DNA from: Pseudomonas sp. JUb42
GTDB taxonomy: Bacteria > Pseudomonadota > Gammaproteobacteria > Pseudomonadales > Pseudomonadaceae
Direction of reading: 5' to 3'
DNA length: 64,000 bases
Assembly: GCF_024807945.1 (NCBI RefSeq)
Contig: NZ_JANUFD010000027.1
Coordinates: forward strand, 1-64,000
How positions within the stretch are numbered: position 1 is the stretch's first letter; every line of letters starts with the position of its first letter. A model generated the notes under the pieces. It was not told where the DNA came from. It did not search any database and was given only the letters and a program-made list of their open reading frames with translations. A program made the position numbers and the translations under genes. Shown piece after piece: positions 1-8,594 of this stretch.

Positions 1-25
1 CGCTTAAAAGGCTAGAACTGGTGCC

Positions 26-41
26 CACTTAAATTTAAGTG
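26..41. promoter_or_regulatory. 16-bp perfect AT-rich palindrome
   Basis: CACTTAAATTTAAGTG is a perfect 16-bp palindrome about 260 bp upstream of the catalase-family gene. It could be a protein-binding site or the end of a signal lying left of the window. No function can be assigned. The rest of 1-302 holds no gene I can support. Confidence 0.3.
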
Positions 42-302
42 CACACCATGTCCTGGCTTTGCGGGGCTGGGTAGATGACTTGGCCGGACGCTTACGGTTC
101 TCAAACCTTTGGCGGTGGAGGTCGGGGGACGCGCCCCTTGGACTTGCCAGCGCCGCCTGTCGTCTGGCCGGTAAAGCGTTTTGAACGTCCTCAATTCGAA
201 GAGGGTCATCTTCAAAGATCGCCTCGATAGAAGAGTACTCACTGCCGTATTGAGGTGGGCGTGTACCGCAATTGCCGACCGTATCAAGTGGAGATGCCCC
301 TG

Positions 303-1400
303 ATGAACGACCTTCCGCAGACCCGCCTTGCGGTCACGCCGCTGCGCTTTGATCCCGCCTTTGAGCAAATACCTGACGATGAGGCCCATACCAGCAAAGA
401 GCTGGCCGATACGCTTCGCTCCATTATGGAAACTACGTTCAACGATAGCGGCCACGCAAATCGTAGCGTTCATGCCAAAGCGCACGGACTGCTGCGCGGG
501 CAGGTCACGGTATTGGACAATCTACCTGCCGAACTGAGGCAGGGGGCCTTTTCCAAGCCGGCCACGATGCCGGTCTTTCTGCGATTCTCTACAAACCCCG
601 GCGACATACTGGACGATAAGGTTTCTACCCCGAGAGGGCAGGCCATCAAAATCGTCGGTGTCGATGGGCCGCGTTTGCCAGGCAGTGAAGGCGACGTGAC
701 CCAGGACTTCGTCATGCAGAACGCCAAGGCTTTTACTTCGGCGACCCCCAAGGCATTTTTGGCCACCCTCAAGCTACTGGCGAAGACCACCGACAAAGCT
801 CCAGGGTTGAAGAAGGCTCTTTCAGCGGTGCTCAGGGGCGTGGAGTCGACGATCGAGTCTATGGGCGGGGAGAGCGGTACCCTCAAAAGCCTGGGCGGAC
901 ACCCGCAAACTCACATACTGGGTGAGAGCTTCTCCACGGTCGTGCCGATTTTATATGGGCCCTATTACGCCAAGCTGGCTATGGTGCCTGTTTCTGCCTC
1001 CCTCACCGCGTTGACCGGCCTGCATGTGGACTTTGCCGACAACCCAGATGGCCTGCGCGCGGCTGTCACCGAGTATTTCATTCAGCACAGCGGCAGCTGG
1101 GAGCTACGTATCCAGCTGGCGACCGATATTGAAAAGATGCCCATCGAAGACGCATCAGTGCAGTGGTCTGAAGAGCTGAGCCCCTATGTGACAGTTGCTC
1201 GTATCGATGTCGATGCGCAGCCGGCGTGGGACGACGAGAAGGTCAGAGCAATAGACGACGCAATGGCATTCAGTCCTTGGCATGGCCTACAGGCACATAG
1301 GCCGTTAGGTGGTGTTATGCGTGTGCGTAAACCCTCTTACGAGATGTCCTCTGATTTTCGTGCAAGTCATAACGGATGCCCGATTCGCGAGCCGCGTTAG
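303..1400 (+). CDS. Small catalase-family (SrpA-like) heme protein
   Basis: A 365-residue protein of the short catalase-related family (SrpA-like, PF00199), which binds heme and is expected to act on peroxides. The catalase signature is recognisable as VHAKAHG near residue 57 (candidate distal His), followed by an FLRFST segment and VTQDFVMQN. Near the C terminus an R-x-x-x-Y pattern (RKPSY) could supply the proximal tyrosine. It is shorter than classical catalases (about 480 residues or more). I chose ATG 303 because GGAG lies 9 nt upstream; a GTG at 255 would add 16 residues without family resemblance. It is followed 51 bp later by a PQQ dehydrogenase on the same strand. No signal peptide is seen. 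Real catalase activity versus organic-peroxide activity cannot be decided from sequence. Confidence 0.85.
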   Translation: MNDLPQTRLAVTPLRFDPAFEQIPDDEAHTSKELADTLRSIMETTFNDSGHANRSVHAKAHGLLRGQVTVLDNLPAELRQGAFSKPATMPVFLRFSTNPGDILDDKVSTPRGQAIKIVGVDGPRLPGSEGDVTQDFVMQNAKAFTSATPKAFLATLKLLAKTTDKAPGLKKALSAVLRGVESTIESMGGESGTLKSLGGHPQTHILGESFSTVVPILYGPYYAKLAMVPVSASLTALTGLHVDFADNPDGLRAAVTEYFIQHSGSWELRIQLATDIEKMPIEDASVQWSEELSPYVTVARIDVDAQPAWDDEKVRAIDDAMAFSPWHGLQAHRPLGGVMRVRKPSYEMSSDFRASHNGCPIREPR

Positions 1401-1451
1401 GACAAGCTGCTGCGCAGTTGATCAGGAATTAACAGGGAATTTGGGGGCAGC

Positions 1452-3845
1452 ATGAAATTGTTCAATCGGGCTACACCAGTGCTGTCGGGGGCGCTGGTTG
1501 CGTTGTCGGGCCTGCTTTTTGTAATGGGTGGTGGCTGGCTCGTGGTGTTGCACGGCACGACCTACTACCTGATCGCGGGAGTGGGCCTGACGTTGACTGG
1601 ACTGGGTCTGATCAAAGGCCGTCGGTGGGCCTTGTGGCTATACGGGGTGGTCTGGCTGGGTACTGTGGTTTGGGCCTTGAGCGAGGGCGGATTGAATGTA
1701 TGGGCGTTGGAGCCCAGGCTCCTGCTGCCGACGTTGCTAGGGCTTTATTTGCTACTTCCCCGCATTCGTCGCCGTTTGAACCCATCGGGCGCTGTTTCTC
1801 CCGTTGGCAACGTCGTCGTTCCCGTTTTATGGGTGCTGCTGATCGCCGGCCTGTTTCTGGCACATCCCTATCCTGACGCAAAGCCGCCTGCTCCGCTTAC
1901 CCCCCTAGCCTCGGAGTCCGGTGACTCGGAAAATGACTGGAAGTATTACGGTAGAACTGCCAAAGGCGAGCGATGGTCACCTTTGACCCAAATCAGCCCG
2001 GCCAATGTTGGCGAGCTTAAACCTGCCTGGGAATACCGGACAGGTGATCTGGCGCGCTCTGACGAAAATAAAAATGGCTATGAATTCAATTTCGAAGTGA
2101 CGCCGATCAAGGTCGGCGACACCCTTTACATCTGCACACCGCACAGCCAAGTCATCGCGCTTGATGCCGTGACTGGCGCCGAGCGCTGGAAATTTGATCC
2201 AAAGCCTGAAACGAGTAACAACGCCTATTTGGCATGTCGCGGCGTGGCTTTTTACCAAGCACCTGCGGGTACCGAATGTGCGCAGCGGATCATCTCGCCA
2301 GTAGCCGATGCACGACTGGTCGCACTGGATGCTACGACCGGCAAGCCTTGCAGCGGCTTTGGTGAGCAGGGCTTCGTGTCGCTTCGGCAATATCTAGGCG
2401 ATGTTCCGAAAGGCTTCCATTTCGTTACCTCGCCACCCTTGGTTGTACGAGACCGAGTGATATTGGGCGGCTGGATCTACGATGGGCAAAAGACCAATGA
2501 ACCATCAGGCGCCGTGCGGGCGTTTGACCCCATCACCGGACAGATCGCATGGGCATGGGACGTGGGCCGACCTGGAAGTCCTGTCGCTCATCCAGCTGCG
2601 GATGAGAGCTTTACCCCAGGTACCCCGAATGCCTGGGGGGTCTACACCGCTGACGTCGAGCGTGGTTTGGCCTATCTGCCAACGGGAAACGCGGTACCAG
2701 ACTATTACGGCGCCAAACGCCGTCCGTTTGATGAGCAATATTCGAGCTCGGTGGTGGCATTGAACATCGAGACAGGCGAACCGCGCTGGTCTTTCCAGAC
2801 TCTGCACCATGATCTGTGGGACATGGATGTGCCTATTGGGCCGACCTTGGTCGACCTGCCAGACGCCGACGGCAAGACTATTCCAGCGCTGGTGCAGACG
2901 ACTAAGCGTGGCGAGTTGTTCCTGCTCAATCGTGAGACCGGTAAGCCTATCGCCCAGGTGGCAGAAAAGCCGGCGCCCCAAGGTGGGTTGCCCGGCGATC
3001 CGACCTCCGCGACGCAACCTTATTCAGTGGGAATGCCATCCTTCGCCCCTGAGCAGATCAAGGAGCAGGACAGCTGGGGCGTTACGCCGCTTGATCAGAT
3101 GCTGTGCAGGATCGAATTCAATCGGCTGGATTACAAAGGCGCCTTCACACCGTTTTCTCTGGATAAGAAAACGCTCGTATACCCCGCATTTGATGGTGTC
3201 ATTGATTGGCACGGCGCCTCGGTGGATCCGGAGCGGCAGAGGCTTTATGCCAATTTGAGTTACATCCCCTTCGTCGCCGAAACCATGAAGCGTGAGGACG
3301 CCGAGGCCAAAGGTTTGGTTGAGCCCTGGGATGGAAAAGGGCAACCGCCCAGGCCCAAGAAGTTCTCGATCAATCCGCAATACGGGACGCCATATGTGGT
3401 TAAGGTCGATCCATGGTTAGGCATCCTTGGCGCACCCTGCAAGGCGCCGCCATGGGGGCAATTGGCGGCTGTGGATCTGCGAACGCGGTCTTTAGTCTGG
3501 CAGCACGATGTGGGAACGACGCGGGATATGGGGCCTTTGGGTTTGCATGCCAATCTGCCGTTTCCTACCGGGATATTTAACATCGGCGGTAATGTCACCA
3601 CGCGCTCTGGTCTGATATTCATGGGCGCGACGGCGGATGATTATTTGCGGGCTTTCAATGCCCAGGATGGCAAGGAGATCTGGCGTACCCGGTTGCCAGC
3701 GGGCGGGCAGGCCACCCCTATGACCTATCTGGGCAAAGACGGCAGGCAGTATGTCGTGATTGCTGCCGGTGGGCATGGTGGGTTACAGACGCGTTCTGGC
3801 GATTATGTCGAAGCGTTTGCACTGCCGGCCAAAGGGCATCTCTGA
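1452..3845 (+). CDS. Membrane-bound PQQ-dependent dehydrogenase (glucose/quinate/shikimate family)
   Basis: A 797-residue protein matching the usual ~800-residue length of Gcd/QuiA-type quinoproteins. The first ~140 residues form about five membrane segments. The rest is a periplasmic eight-bladed PQQ domain with repeated W-docking-like motifs (PAWEYRTGD, ALDAVTGAERWKF, SLVWQHDVG). HHDLWDMDVP near residue 455 and the nearby TTKRGELFLLN supply the catalytic Asp/Lys region of this family. Such enzymes oxidise aldose or quinate/shikimate in the periplasm and pass electrons to ubiquinone. The segment before CRGVA lacks the His I would expect in E. coli-type glucose dehydrogenase, so substrate identity is open. 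No PQQ synthesis genes are nearby. It may form a transcription unit with the catalase-like gene. Confidence 0.9.
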   Translation: MKLFNRATPVLSGALVALSGLLFVMGGGWLVVLHGTTYYLIAGVGLTLTGLGLIKGRRWALWLYGVVWLGTVVWALSEGGLNVWALEPRLLLPTLLGLYLLLPRIRRRLNPSGAVSPVGNVVVPVLWVLLIAGLFLAHPYPDAKPPAPLTPLASESGDSENDWKYYGRTAKGERWSPLTQISPANVGELKPAWEYRTGDLARSDENKNGYEFNFEVTPIKVGDTLYICTPHSQVIALDAVTGAERWKFDPKPETSNNAYLACRGVAFYQAPAGTECAQRIISPVADARLVALDATTGKPCSGFGEQGFVSLRQYLGDVPKGFHFVTSPPLVVRDRVILGGWIYDGQKTNEPSGAVRAFDPITGQIAWAWDVGRPGSPVAHPAADESFTPGTPNAWGVYTADVERGLAYLPTGNAVPDYYGAKRRPFDEQYSSSVVALNIETGEPRWSFQTLHHDLWDMDVPIGPTLVDLPDADGKTIPALVQTTKRGELFLLNRETGKPIAQVAEKPAPQGGLPGDPTSATQPYSVGMPSFAPEQIKEQDSWGVTPLDQMLCRIEFNRLDYKGAFTPFSLDKKTLVYPAFDGVIDWHGASVDPERQRLYANLSYIPFVAETMKREDAEAKGLVEPWDGKGQPPRPKKFSINPQYGTPYVVKVDPWLGILGAPCKAPPWGQLAAVDLRTRSLVWQHDVGTTRDMGPLGLHANLPFPTGIFNIGGNVTTRSGLIFMGATADDYLRAFNAQDGKEIWRTRLPAGGQATPMTYLGKDGRQYVVIAAGGHGGLQTRSGDYVEAFALPAKGHL

Positions 3846-3873
3846 GAGCATTTAGTCAGCCTCTCTGATAAAC

Positions 3874-3904
3874 ATCGCCGCTGTCGTGAAAATATGGCGG
3901 CGAT
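3874..3904. terminator. Possible terminator hairpin after the dehydrogenase
   Basis: ATCGCCGC and GCGGCGAT form a perfect 8-bp inverted repeat with a 15-nt loop, 30 nt after the dehydrogenase stop. There is no T run after it, so termination is only a guess. Confidence 0.35.
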
Positions 3905-4024
3905 CTAGAACGATCAAAAAAACCGCAGGTTTTAGAATCATGTTCCTATGAAGCTATGGCGGGAGACAGCTCATTCAAGAGCGTTTACAAGCCTGAGCCG
4001 AATAGGGTCGTTTGGTGCAGCGAC

Positions 4025-4387
4025 CTAAATATAGAATGTCACCATGGCATTGATTTTTTTAAGCAAAAGCATCGCCATTGCAATGGCTTCCGTCATGTCT
4101 GGGACCTCCACATCATCAACCCCAAAATCGTGTGGTGACCCAGTTATGAATGTTAAAGAAAAACCTCCTTGGTCGCTGATGAGGTCCACCGACAGATACT
4201 CAGTGTTCCCTTGACGATAGGACCAGACGAGGGCCCCGATTTGCCCACGGGTCTGATTCTTTGCATGCCCCGCCAGGGCTTCTGACCATGCCTCGATTTC
4301 GGGGGAAATAGTGCGGTTCCCTGATGATCCGATCTGGCATAGTACCACTTCACAGGGTACAGATAATTGCTGGTTTTGATCTGTCAT
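4025..4387 (-). CDS. Hypothetical protein, 120 aa
   Basis: A 120-residue soluble protein that I do not recognise. A ribosome binding site (AGGAG, 8-9 nt before ATG 4387) and ordinary composition support it as a real gene. The sequence is mainly beta-like (SVDLISDQGGFSLTF) and ends in a helical AIAMAMLLLKKINA segment. It is transcribed away from the SRAP pseudogene and towards the dehydrogenase. No catalytic motif is visible. Confidence 0.65.
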   Translation of the reverse strand: MTDQNQQLSVPCEVVLCQIGSSGNRTISPEIEAWSEALAGHAKNQTRGQIGALVWSYRQGNTEYLSVDLISDQGGFSLTFITGSPHDFGVDDVEVPDMTEAIAMAMLLLKKINAMVTFYI

Positions 4388-4519
4388 GTCGGGGCTCCTG
4401 CTTGGGTAGCGGTCATCATTGCGGGCCGGGTAGGTTTTGTCCGTGGAAAACCTGTTTCAGTTGGGAAAGGGTTTCCTACTGATCCAGTAACCCGATTTGA
4501 GACCTTACCGACTGGCCGC

Positions 4520-4958
4520 GGTGTTTCAGGAAAGTTTTTTAAAAGCTGAGGCCAGCGGGCCGCGCCCTGGCGCGTTCAAGCGGGTGGTTCGAGTGGGTAA
4601 AGGATCCGACGACCCGAAGAAGAAACAGTCCTACTACATCAAGCTGAAAAGCAATGAGCCGATGTATTTCGATGCCCTCACCCTAGCTCATGCAGACCTG
4701 GAACCCAATGACTGGGACGGTTTTGTGATCATCACGGACGCCAGCAATGCGGGGATTGTCGACATCCATGATCGGCGGCCTGTGGTGTTCAGTCTGCAGG
4801 ATACTAGGGAGTGGCTGTTACCTGGGCTGTCCGCCGAGCGAGCCATAGAGCTAACACGGCACAGCAGGCCGGTAGAGGATTTTGAGTTGTTTTCCGTGGG
4901 ACGCGAGGTCGGGAATGTGAAGAATCAGGGGCCTGAACTGATCATGCCTCTGAATTAA
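4520..4958 (+). pseudogene. Frameshifted, 5'-truncated SRAP (YedK/HMCES-like) gene
   Basis: Remnant of an SOS response-associated peptidase family protein, which crosslinks to abasic sites in single-stranded DNA. The C-terminal part is clear from 4608: DDPKKKQSYYIKL, then DGFVIITDASNAGIVDIHDR, RPVVFSLQDTREWL and NVKNQGPEL. The adjoining upstream piece GWFEWVKD is in another frame (4582-4605), and GKFFKS is in a third (from about 4520). The N terminus with the catalytic MCGR motif is absent. At least two frameshifts plus truncation make it non-functional. Intact family members normally have ~220 residues. Confidence 0.8.
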
Positions 4959-5047
4959 TCCGAGGCATACGACCAGATGATTGTGATCACAACAACCACC
5001 CAGGTAAGCGTCATAAGTATCGATAACCCTGCGAGCTGGCGGTCCAT
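4955..5047 (-). CDS. Possible 30-aa single-span membrane peptide
   Basis: ATG 5047 opens a 30-codon frame: MDRQLAGLSILMTLTW followed by VVVVITIIWSYASD. It has one strongly hydrophobic span and a weak GGA 6 nt before the start. It overlaps the end of the SRAP remnant by 4 nt. It may be chance. Confidence 0.3.
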   Translation of the reverse strand: MDRQLAGLSILMTLTWVVVVITIIWSYASD

Positions 5048-5282
5048 ATCATTTCCATTACATAACCCGTCAATAGTCGCACGGTTATAGCCTGACAGGG
5101 GATGGCACGGCCGGTCGGCTGCTGAGCGCTAACGGCCTGCAGCATCCCGAACATCCAAACACAGGCAAGAAAACACTGCTGGGAACGGGAAACAGTTGTT
5201 GTCGACTGGCGATGACTTTGGATAATTTCCGGCCGACGGCAAGACTGTCACGGTGGTCAGTCATCTGTCGGACTGCCCTGGA

Positions 5283-5504
5283 CTACTGTCCAATTGAAGA
5301 TAGTTCCAGAAAAACCCAAGGATTATCCGCAGCTTCACCATTTTTGCTGCAATTGCTCGCGTGCTTGAAAGGCTCCCCGTGGTTCTCGACGGATTGAAAC
5401 TCCAAACACTCCGTACAAGCCACGAATCCACCCATCATTAGCCAGTTCCTGTTCCACTCGACAACCTGACTTACAACGCTACCGCGTTGTCCATAACTGG
5501 CCAT
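5283..5504 (-). CDS. Hypothetical 73-aa Cys/His-containing protein
   Basis: A 73-residue frame with a strong ribosome binding site (GGAGGT, 6-7 nt before ATG 5504). It contains VACTEC followed by HASNC, a Cys/His arrangement that might bind metal. I do not recognise the family. It lies in an otherwise gene-poor interval (4959-5979), where I see no other supported gene. The strand 5100-5210 has a faint LysM-like reading that I did not call. Confidence 0.5.
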   Translation of the reverse strand: MASYGQRGSVVSQVVEWNRNWLMMGGFVACTECLEFQSVENHGEPFKHASNCSKNGEAADNPWVFLELSSIGQ

Positions 5505-5924
5505 TTCACACCTCCATGGCGTATGGGCCGGGCGTCCGGCCCGTTACTTTAATGTAGATGACAAATCATGAAGCGGTCTAAGTGTTTGCTTATAAGGCAG
5601 ATGGTTTGGCGTATCACTATGCGTGGTGGCCAATTGCGTGGTCTCACGCTCGTTCTAATCGCCCATCGGCTCAGGGGCCGAGGTTTGGACATTCAAGCCG
5701 TTAACGCCCAATTACGCGGCATCAGGTGACCATGATCAACAGAGGGGGCAGTACAGTCCGGCCAGATTTCCCATACGGACCAGCTGCGCCCGAAAGCTGG
5801 CGCAACTACTCTTGCAAAATACATCGCATGTTACCTGGATGGCCTGTTCTGGCAGCGCAGTTTCAGGCCTACCTGCCCTTCGTCCGACGAGCAAGGATTT
5901 TGAGAACTGCGAACAAGATTCGGC

Positions 5925-5936
5925 TGTAAGCTTACA
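5925..5936. promoter_or_regulatory. 12-bp palindrome upstream of the GAF gene
   Basis: TGTAAGCTTACA is a perfect palindrome 43 nt before the GAF-domain start and is followed by an A run. It could be an operator; there is no second copy. Confidence 0.25.
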
Positions 5937-5979
5937 AAAAAAATAGCTAATTGCCATCAGGCGTATTTCGAGGTAGACC

Positions 5980-6534
5980 ATGCAGAATAGCCAGCACGAA
6001 GTCCGACCATTACTGACCCCTGAGGAGCGAGCAGCGATCGCTGAAATCGAGGCGACAACCAGTATTTTGAGCATCATCACCCGGATGACACGAATGCGTT
6101 TCGCAGCCATTGCGAAATACGACAACAGTGACTGGGTTGTCTGCTCAGTGCACGATATTGGCGACTTGGGTATAAGCGCTGGTGATACGCTACCGATCGA
6201 AATCACGCTGTGCAGCGACTTCATCACTAATCCGCAGGCATTGTTACTCCCGGACATACGTGAGAGCCCCAGACATAGAATCCGCCCGGTGGTGAAGCAA
6301 TATGGGTTAGAAAGCTATGCGGGGGTGCCGATCATCCTGCCGGACGGCACGTTATACGGAGCGTTGTGTGCGCTCGACTCTAAGCCCGTTCCTTTCGAGA
6401 ATCCAGATCTGGCAGATACGCTCCACCTGTTCGCACGTCTAATAGGATGCATTTTTTCTGGGAGCGGCCGCTCGATCGTTACTGACCCGGATACCAATGG
6501 TCATACAAAGCAGCTCCTAAAGGATCCTTCATGA
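5980..6534 (+). CDS. Stand-alone GAF-domain protein
   Basis: A 184-residue protein whose central part (about 25-165) is a GAF domain: an N-terminal helix (AEIEATTSILSIITRMTRM), a core with FAAIAKYDNSDWVVCSVHD, and SYAGVPIILPDGTLYGALC, the typical last GAF strands. GAF domains bind small ligands, chromophores or haem and usually sit in front of a histidine kinase or cyclase. Here no output domain follows, so it is either a single-domain sensor or a truncated kinase. GAGGT 5 nt before ATG 5980 supports the start. The protein ends 18 bp before the lipoprotein remnant. Confidence 0.75.
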   Translation: MQNSQHEVRPLLTPEERAAIAEIEATTSILSIITRMTRMRFAAIAKYDNSDWVVCSVHDIGDLGISAGDTLPIEITLCSDFITNPQALLLPDIRESPRHRIRPVVKQYGLESYAGVPIILPDGTLYGALCALDSKPVPFENPDLADTLHLFARLIGCIFSGSGRSIVTDPDTNGHTKQLLKDPS

Positions 6535-6552
6535 TTTGATAGGGATATCAGG

Positions 6553-6743
6553 ATGAAACTCGCCGGAATGGTAATCACCTGTTTGATTGCCGCTGCTGGA
6601 TGCTCTCGGGGCCAGGCCAATCCAGAACCAGTACAGCCCTAATGTGTATAGGTACGCCATGCCTTACAATGCGGCTTTCCTGGCGAAAACGAGGGTAAAC
6701 TACGATCTCAAGGACCCAGAAAGCGCGAAATTCCGCGAGGTTA
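6553..6743 (+). pseudogene. Broken small lipoprotein gene
   Basis: ATG 6553 starts a lipoprotein-type signal (MKLAGMVITCLIAAAGC, lipobox IAAAGC) that hits a stop at 6642 after 29 residues. In the next frame the sequence continues as SPNVYRYAMPYNAAFLAK and NYDLKDPESAKFREV. This resembles the start of a family of small Pseudomonas lipoproteins. It then stops matching at about 6743, exactly where the end of a small - strand ORF begins. One frameshift plus loss of the C-terminal half fits a recombination junction. Confidence 0.55.
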
Positions 6744-6893
6744 ATTGTCTAACTCAAGACCATCGGGGCGAAGCGCATGATCAACCGCCAGCAACATCTG
6801 GGTCATTGGATGGATGCGCCGCAGGTATTCAGCGGCAGCGAGCGCCACCAGCCCCCACCGCATGGCGTCGAAAGCAGAAAGGAATGTGTTCAT
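6741..6893 (-). CDS. Small holin-like membrane protein (50 aa), probable prophage remnant
   Basis: ATG 6893 encodes 50 residues: MNTFLSAFDAMRWGLVALAA then AEYLRRIHPMTQMLLAVDHA and a short tail. It starts 2 nt after the stop of the upstream small membrane ORF (6896-7090). Two tiny overlapping or adjacent membrane proteins of this type are usual in the lysis cassettes of Pseudomonas prophages and tailocins. The assignment is by organisation and hydrophobicity only. Confidence 0.4.
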   Translation of the reverse strand: MNTFLSAFDAMRWGLVALAAAEYLRRIHPMTQMLLAVDHALRPDGLELDN

Positions 6894-6895
6894 GG

Positions 6896-7090
6896 TTATG
6901 CACCTAGAACTGATCTGATCAACCTGACGAGAGCTTTCAGTCGTGGGATGATGTTCATCGCCAGAAGGCCGATCAGGAAGGCCACCCCGTGTTGAGAGTC
7001 TGCGTCAGTCGGCAGTGTGAGATACTGGAGCACCAGGGCGGTGGTGAAGATGGCTGACAGGAATCCTGTCAGTACCGCGGCGGCTGCTGG
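6896..7090 (-). pseudogene. C-terminal remnant of a holin-like membrane protein
   Basis: An open - strand frame of about 64 residues ending at TAA 6896 reads AVLTGFLSAIFTTALVLQYL, then TLPTDADSQHGVAFLIGLLA and MNIIPRLKALVRLIRSVLGA. It has two hydrophobic spans. An in-frame TGA lies just upstream (about 7091) and no start codon is evident, so the 5' part is missing. It probably pairs with the next small ORF as a holin/lysis remnant. The interval 7110-7320 shows no gene. Confidence 0.45.
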
Positions 7091-7320
7091 TCAGTTAGCG
7101 TTGGAGCGCCTCCGTCAACGGTCACATTTTCTACGGGCGAGAACTTTAATAGTTGGGAGCTGGCTTCTGCACGCACTCCTTTGCTCCTGCCGCCGCAGGC
7201 CCCTTTCTGGTAAGGCACTTACCCTTGAATCCCATTCCCTTCCATCCCTTCAAACCCCTTTGCCTGGGCCATTTCCTTTTGTGCCAGACCTACCCGGGGT
7301 AGGATTTGAACTGAAGTAGG

Positions 7321-7348
7321 AATGGTATATACTATGGTATGTATCATT
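7321..7348 (+). promoter_or_regulatory. vapBC operator-like inverted repeat
   Basis: AATGGTATATAC and GTATGTATCATT form an inverted repeat (10 of 12 positions) with a 4-nt spacer, 21 nt before the antitoxin start. VapB/VapC complexes usually autoregulate by binding such palindromes over the promoter, so this is the expected autoregulatory site. Confidence 0.6.
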
Positions 7349-7368
7349 CGTTCTGGGAGCATCGATCT

Positions 7369-7632
7369 ATGAGCCAAACCGCCAAAGTTTTTCTCAACGG
7401 CCGCAGCCAGGCCGTGCGGCTGCCCGCAGCATTCCGGTTCGACGCCGACGAGGTGTTCATCCGCCGCGATCCAGTCACTGGCGATGTGATCCTGTCGCGT
7501 AAGCCTGAGTCCTGGGAAGGCTTCCTGAGCCTAATGCAGGAGGTGGAGATTCCCGATGACTTCCTGGGCGAGCGTGAGCGCAATCACGCTGAGGCAGTGA
7601 ACAGAGATCCTCTGGCAGGTATGGAGGAATGA
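7369..7632 (+). CDS. vapB: VapB-type antitoxin (AbrB/MazE-like)
   Basis: An 87-residue protein with the swapped-hairpin DNA-binding fold of VapB: AKVFLNGRSQAVRLPAAFRF, then a VFIRRDPVTGDVILSRKP segment, and a C-terminal tail that would bind the toxin. I use ATG 7369 (GGGAG upstream) rather than the in-frame ATG at 7339, which lies inside the operator repeat. It overlaps vapC by an ATGA, which implies translational coupling. It neutralises VapC and represses the operon. Toxin-antitoxin pairs next to the traG end commonly stabilise ICEs. Confidence 0.88.
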   Translation: MSQTAKVFLNGRSQAVRLPAAFRFDADEVFIRRDPVTGDVILSRKPESWEGFLSLMQEVEIPDDFLGERERNHAEAVNRDPLAGMEE

Positions 7633-8027
7633 GGCAGTACATGCTCGACACCAATACGGTGAGCCAGTTGCTGCGTGGGCATCCAGCCGTGGTGGCAAAG
7701 GTGCAAGGTATTCAAATGTCAGCGCTGTGTATCTCGGCGATCACTGAGGCAGAGCTGAAATATGGTCTGGCGAAGCGACCGCAAGCCCACAAGCTACGAG
7801 CCTTGGTCGAGGAGTTCCTCAAACGGGTTGATACGCTACCTTGGGACAGCCAGGCTGCCGAAACTTACGGGAGAGTTCGTGCTGAGGCAGAGGCGGGCGG
7901 TAAAACACCAGGTGCTTTGGACTTGTTGATCGCGGCGCATGGTATAAGTATTGAGGCAGTTATAGTAACTAGCGATCAAGCGTTCTCTTTCATTGAAGAT
8001 ATAAGTCTCGAAGATTGGGCTGTTTAA
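7629..8027 (+). CDS. vapC: VapC-type PIN-domain ribonuclease toxin
   Basis: A 132-residue PIN-domain protein with the acidic active-site residues in order: D7 in LDTN, E42 in TEAELKYG, D98 in GALDLLIAAH and D116 in TSDQAF. VapC toxins of this family cleave RNA, often initiator tRNA. The start overlaps the antitoxin stop (ATGA), so the module is intact. The usual NDxLIAAHA pattern is slightly changed (ALDLLIAAHG), but the catalytic Asp is kept. Confidence 0.9.
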   Translation: MRQYMLDTNTVSQLLRGHPAVVAKVQGIQMSALCISAITEAELKYGLAKRPQAHKLRALVEEFLKRVDTLPWDSQAAETYGRVRAEAEAGGKTPGALDLLIAAHGISIEAVIVTSDQAFSFIEDISLEDWAV

Positions 8028-8156
8028 GCTTTGATGTTTGGCGTGCATGCTATTCGTCGGGATTAGTGCGATGTACTAAAAATAATATTGTTCGTGTCAG
8101 CGTTTGGGTCTATAAATGATGGCAGAACGGCATCTTTGAGATGGGAGAGGCACGAC

Positions 8157-8573
8157 ATGGCTAGCCACGCAAACAATAGTGATAACTCAGCTGCACGCTT
8201 GGGGCAGACCTTGGGCCGTGGTGTCAAGGTTATCCTCGAAGCGGAACGTTGCCTGTGGAACGGTCTCACCCGGCTGGGCCTTCCAGCCGTTGTCTCAAAG
8301 CTTGCAAAGTGGGCAGCCCGGGTTGTGCTGTTGGTTGCAGCCGCTGGTGTTTCTCTATATTTCCTCTTCCCGTTCTTCGTTTTTTGCTTTGCCGTCTTTG
8401 GGGTTTTCTCGGTTGGTGCAAACAAAGATTCGGCTAGTGAGATGAGCGAGGCGCTGATTAGCTCTGGTGCCGATCATAATGGATGGGAGGGTGATGCAGA
8501 TGATCATCATTGGGTTCATGTTCCAGGTCATGGTGTATACACAGTAGACCATGAAGACTATTTTATGAAGTAG
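8157..8573 (+). CDS. DUF3742-like ICE membrane protein
   Basis: A 138-residue protein starting MASHANNSDN, with ARLGQTLGRGVKVILEAERC, then a membrane region (VVLLVAAAGVSLYFLFPFFV) and an acidic/His tail ending GHGVYTVDHEDYFMK. This layout fits DUF3742, a family found beside TraG at the end of Pseudomonas ICE transfer regions. ATG 8157 has GGGAGAGG upstream; an ATG at 8088 would add 23 unlikely residues. It converges with traG and shares a terminator. The family assignment is from memory of its pattern. Confidence 0.6.
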   Translation: MASHANNSDNSAARLGQTLGRGVKVILEAERCLWNGLTRLGLPAVVSKLAKWAARVVLLVAAAGVSLYFLFPFFVFCFAVFGVFSVGANKDSASEMSEALISSGADHNGWEGDADDHHWVHVPGHGVYTVDHEDYFMK

Positions 8574-8594
8574 ATATGTAGAGGTTTTTGTGAG

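Noticed and set aside
12..485. 157-aa open frame on the - strand across the left end
   Set aside because: It overlaps the catalase-family gene antisense, has no recognisable domain and no good ribosome site.
5100..5260. LysM-like reading on the + strand
   Set aside because: A few residues (GDGTAGRLLSANGLQHPEHP) look LysM-like, but there is no start, no intact domain and a stop soon follows.
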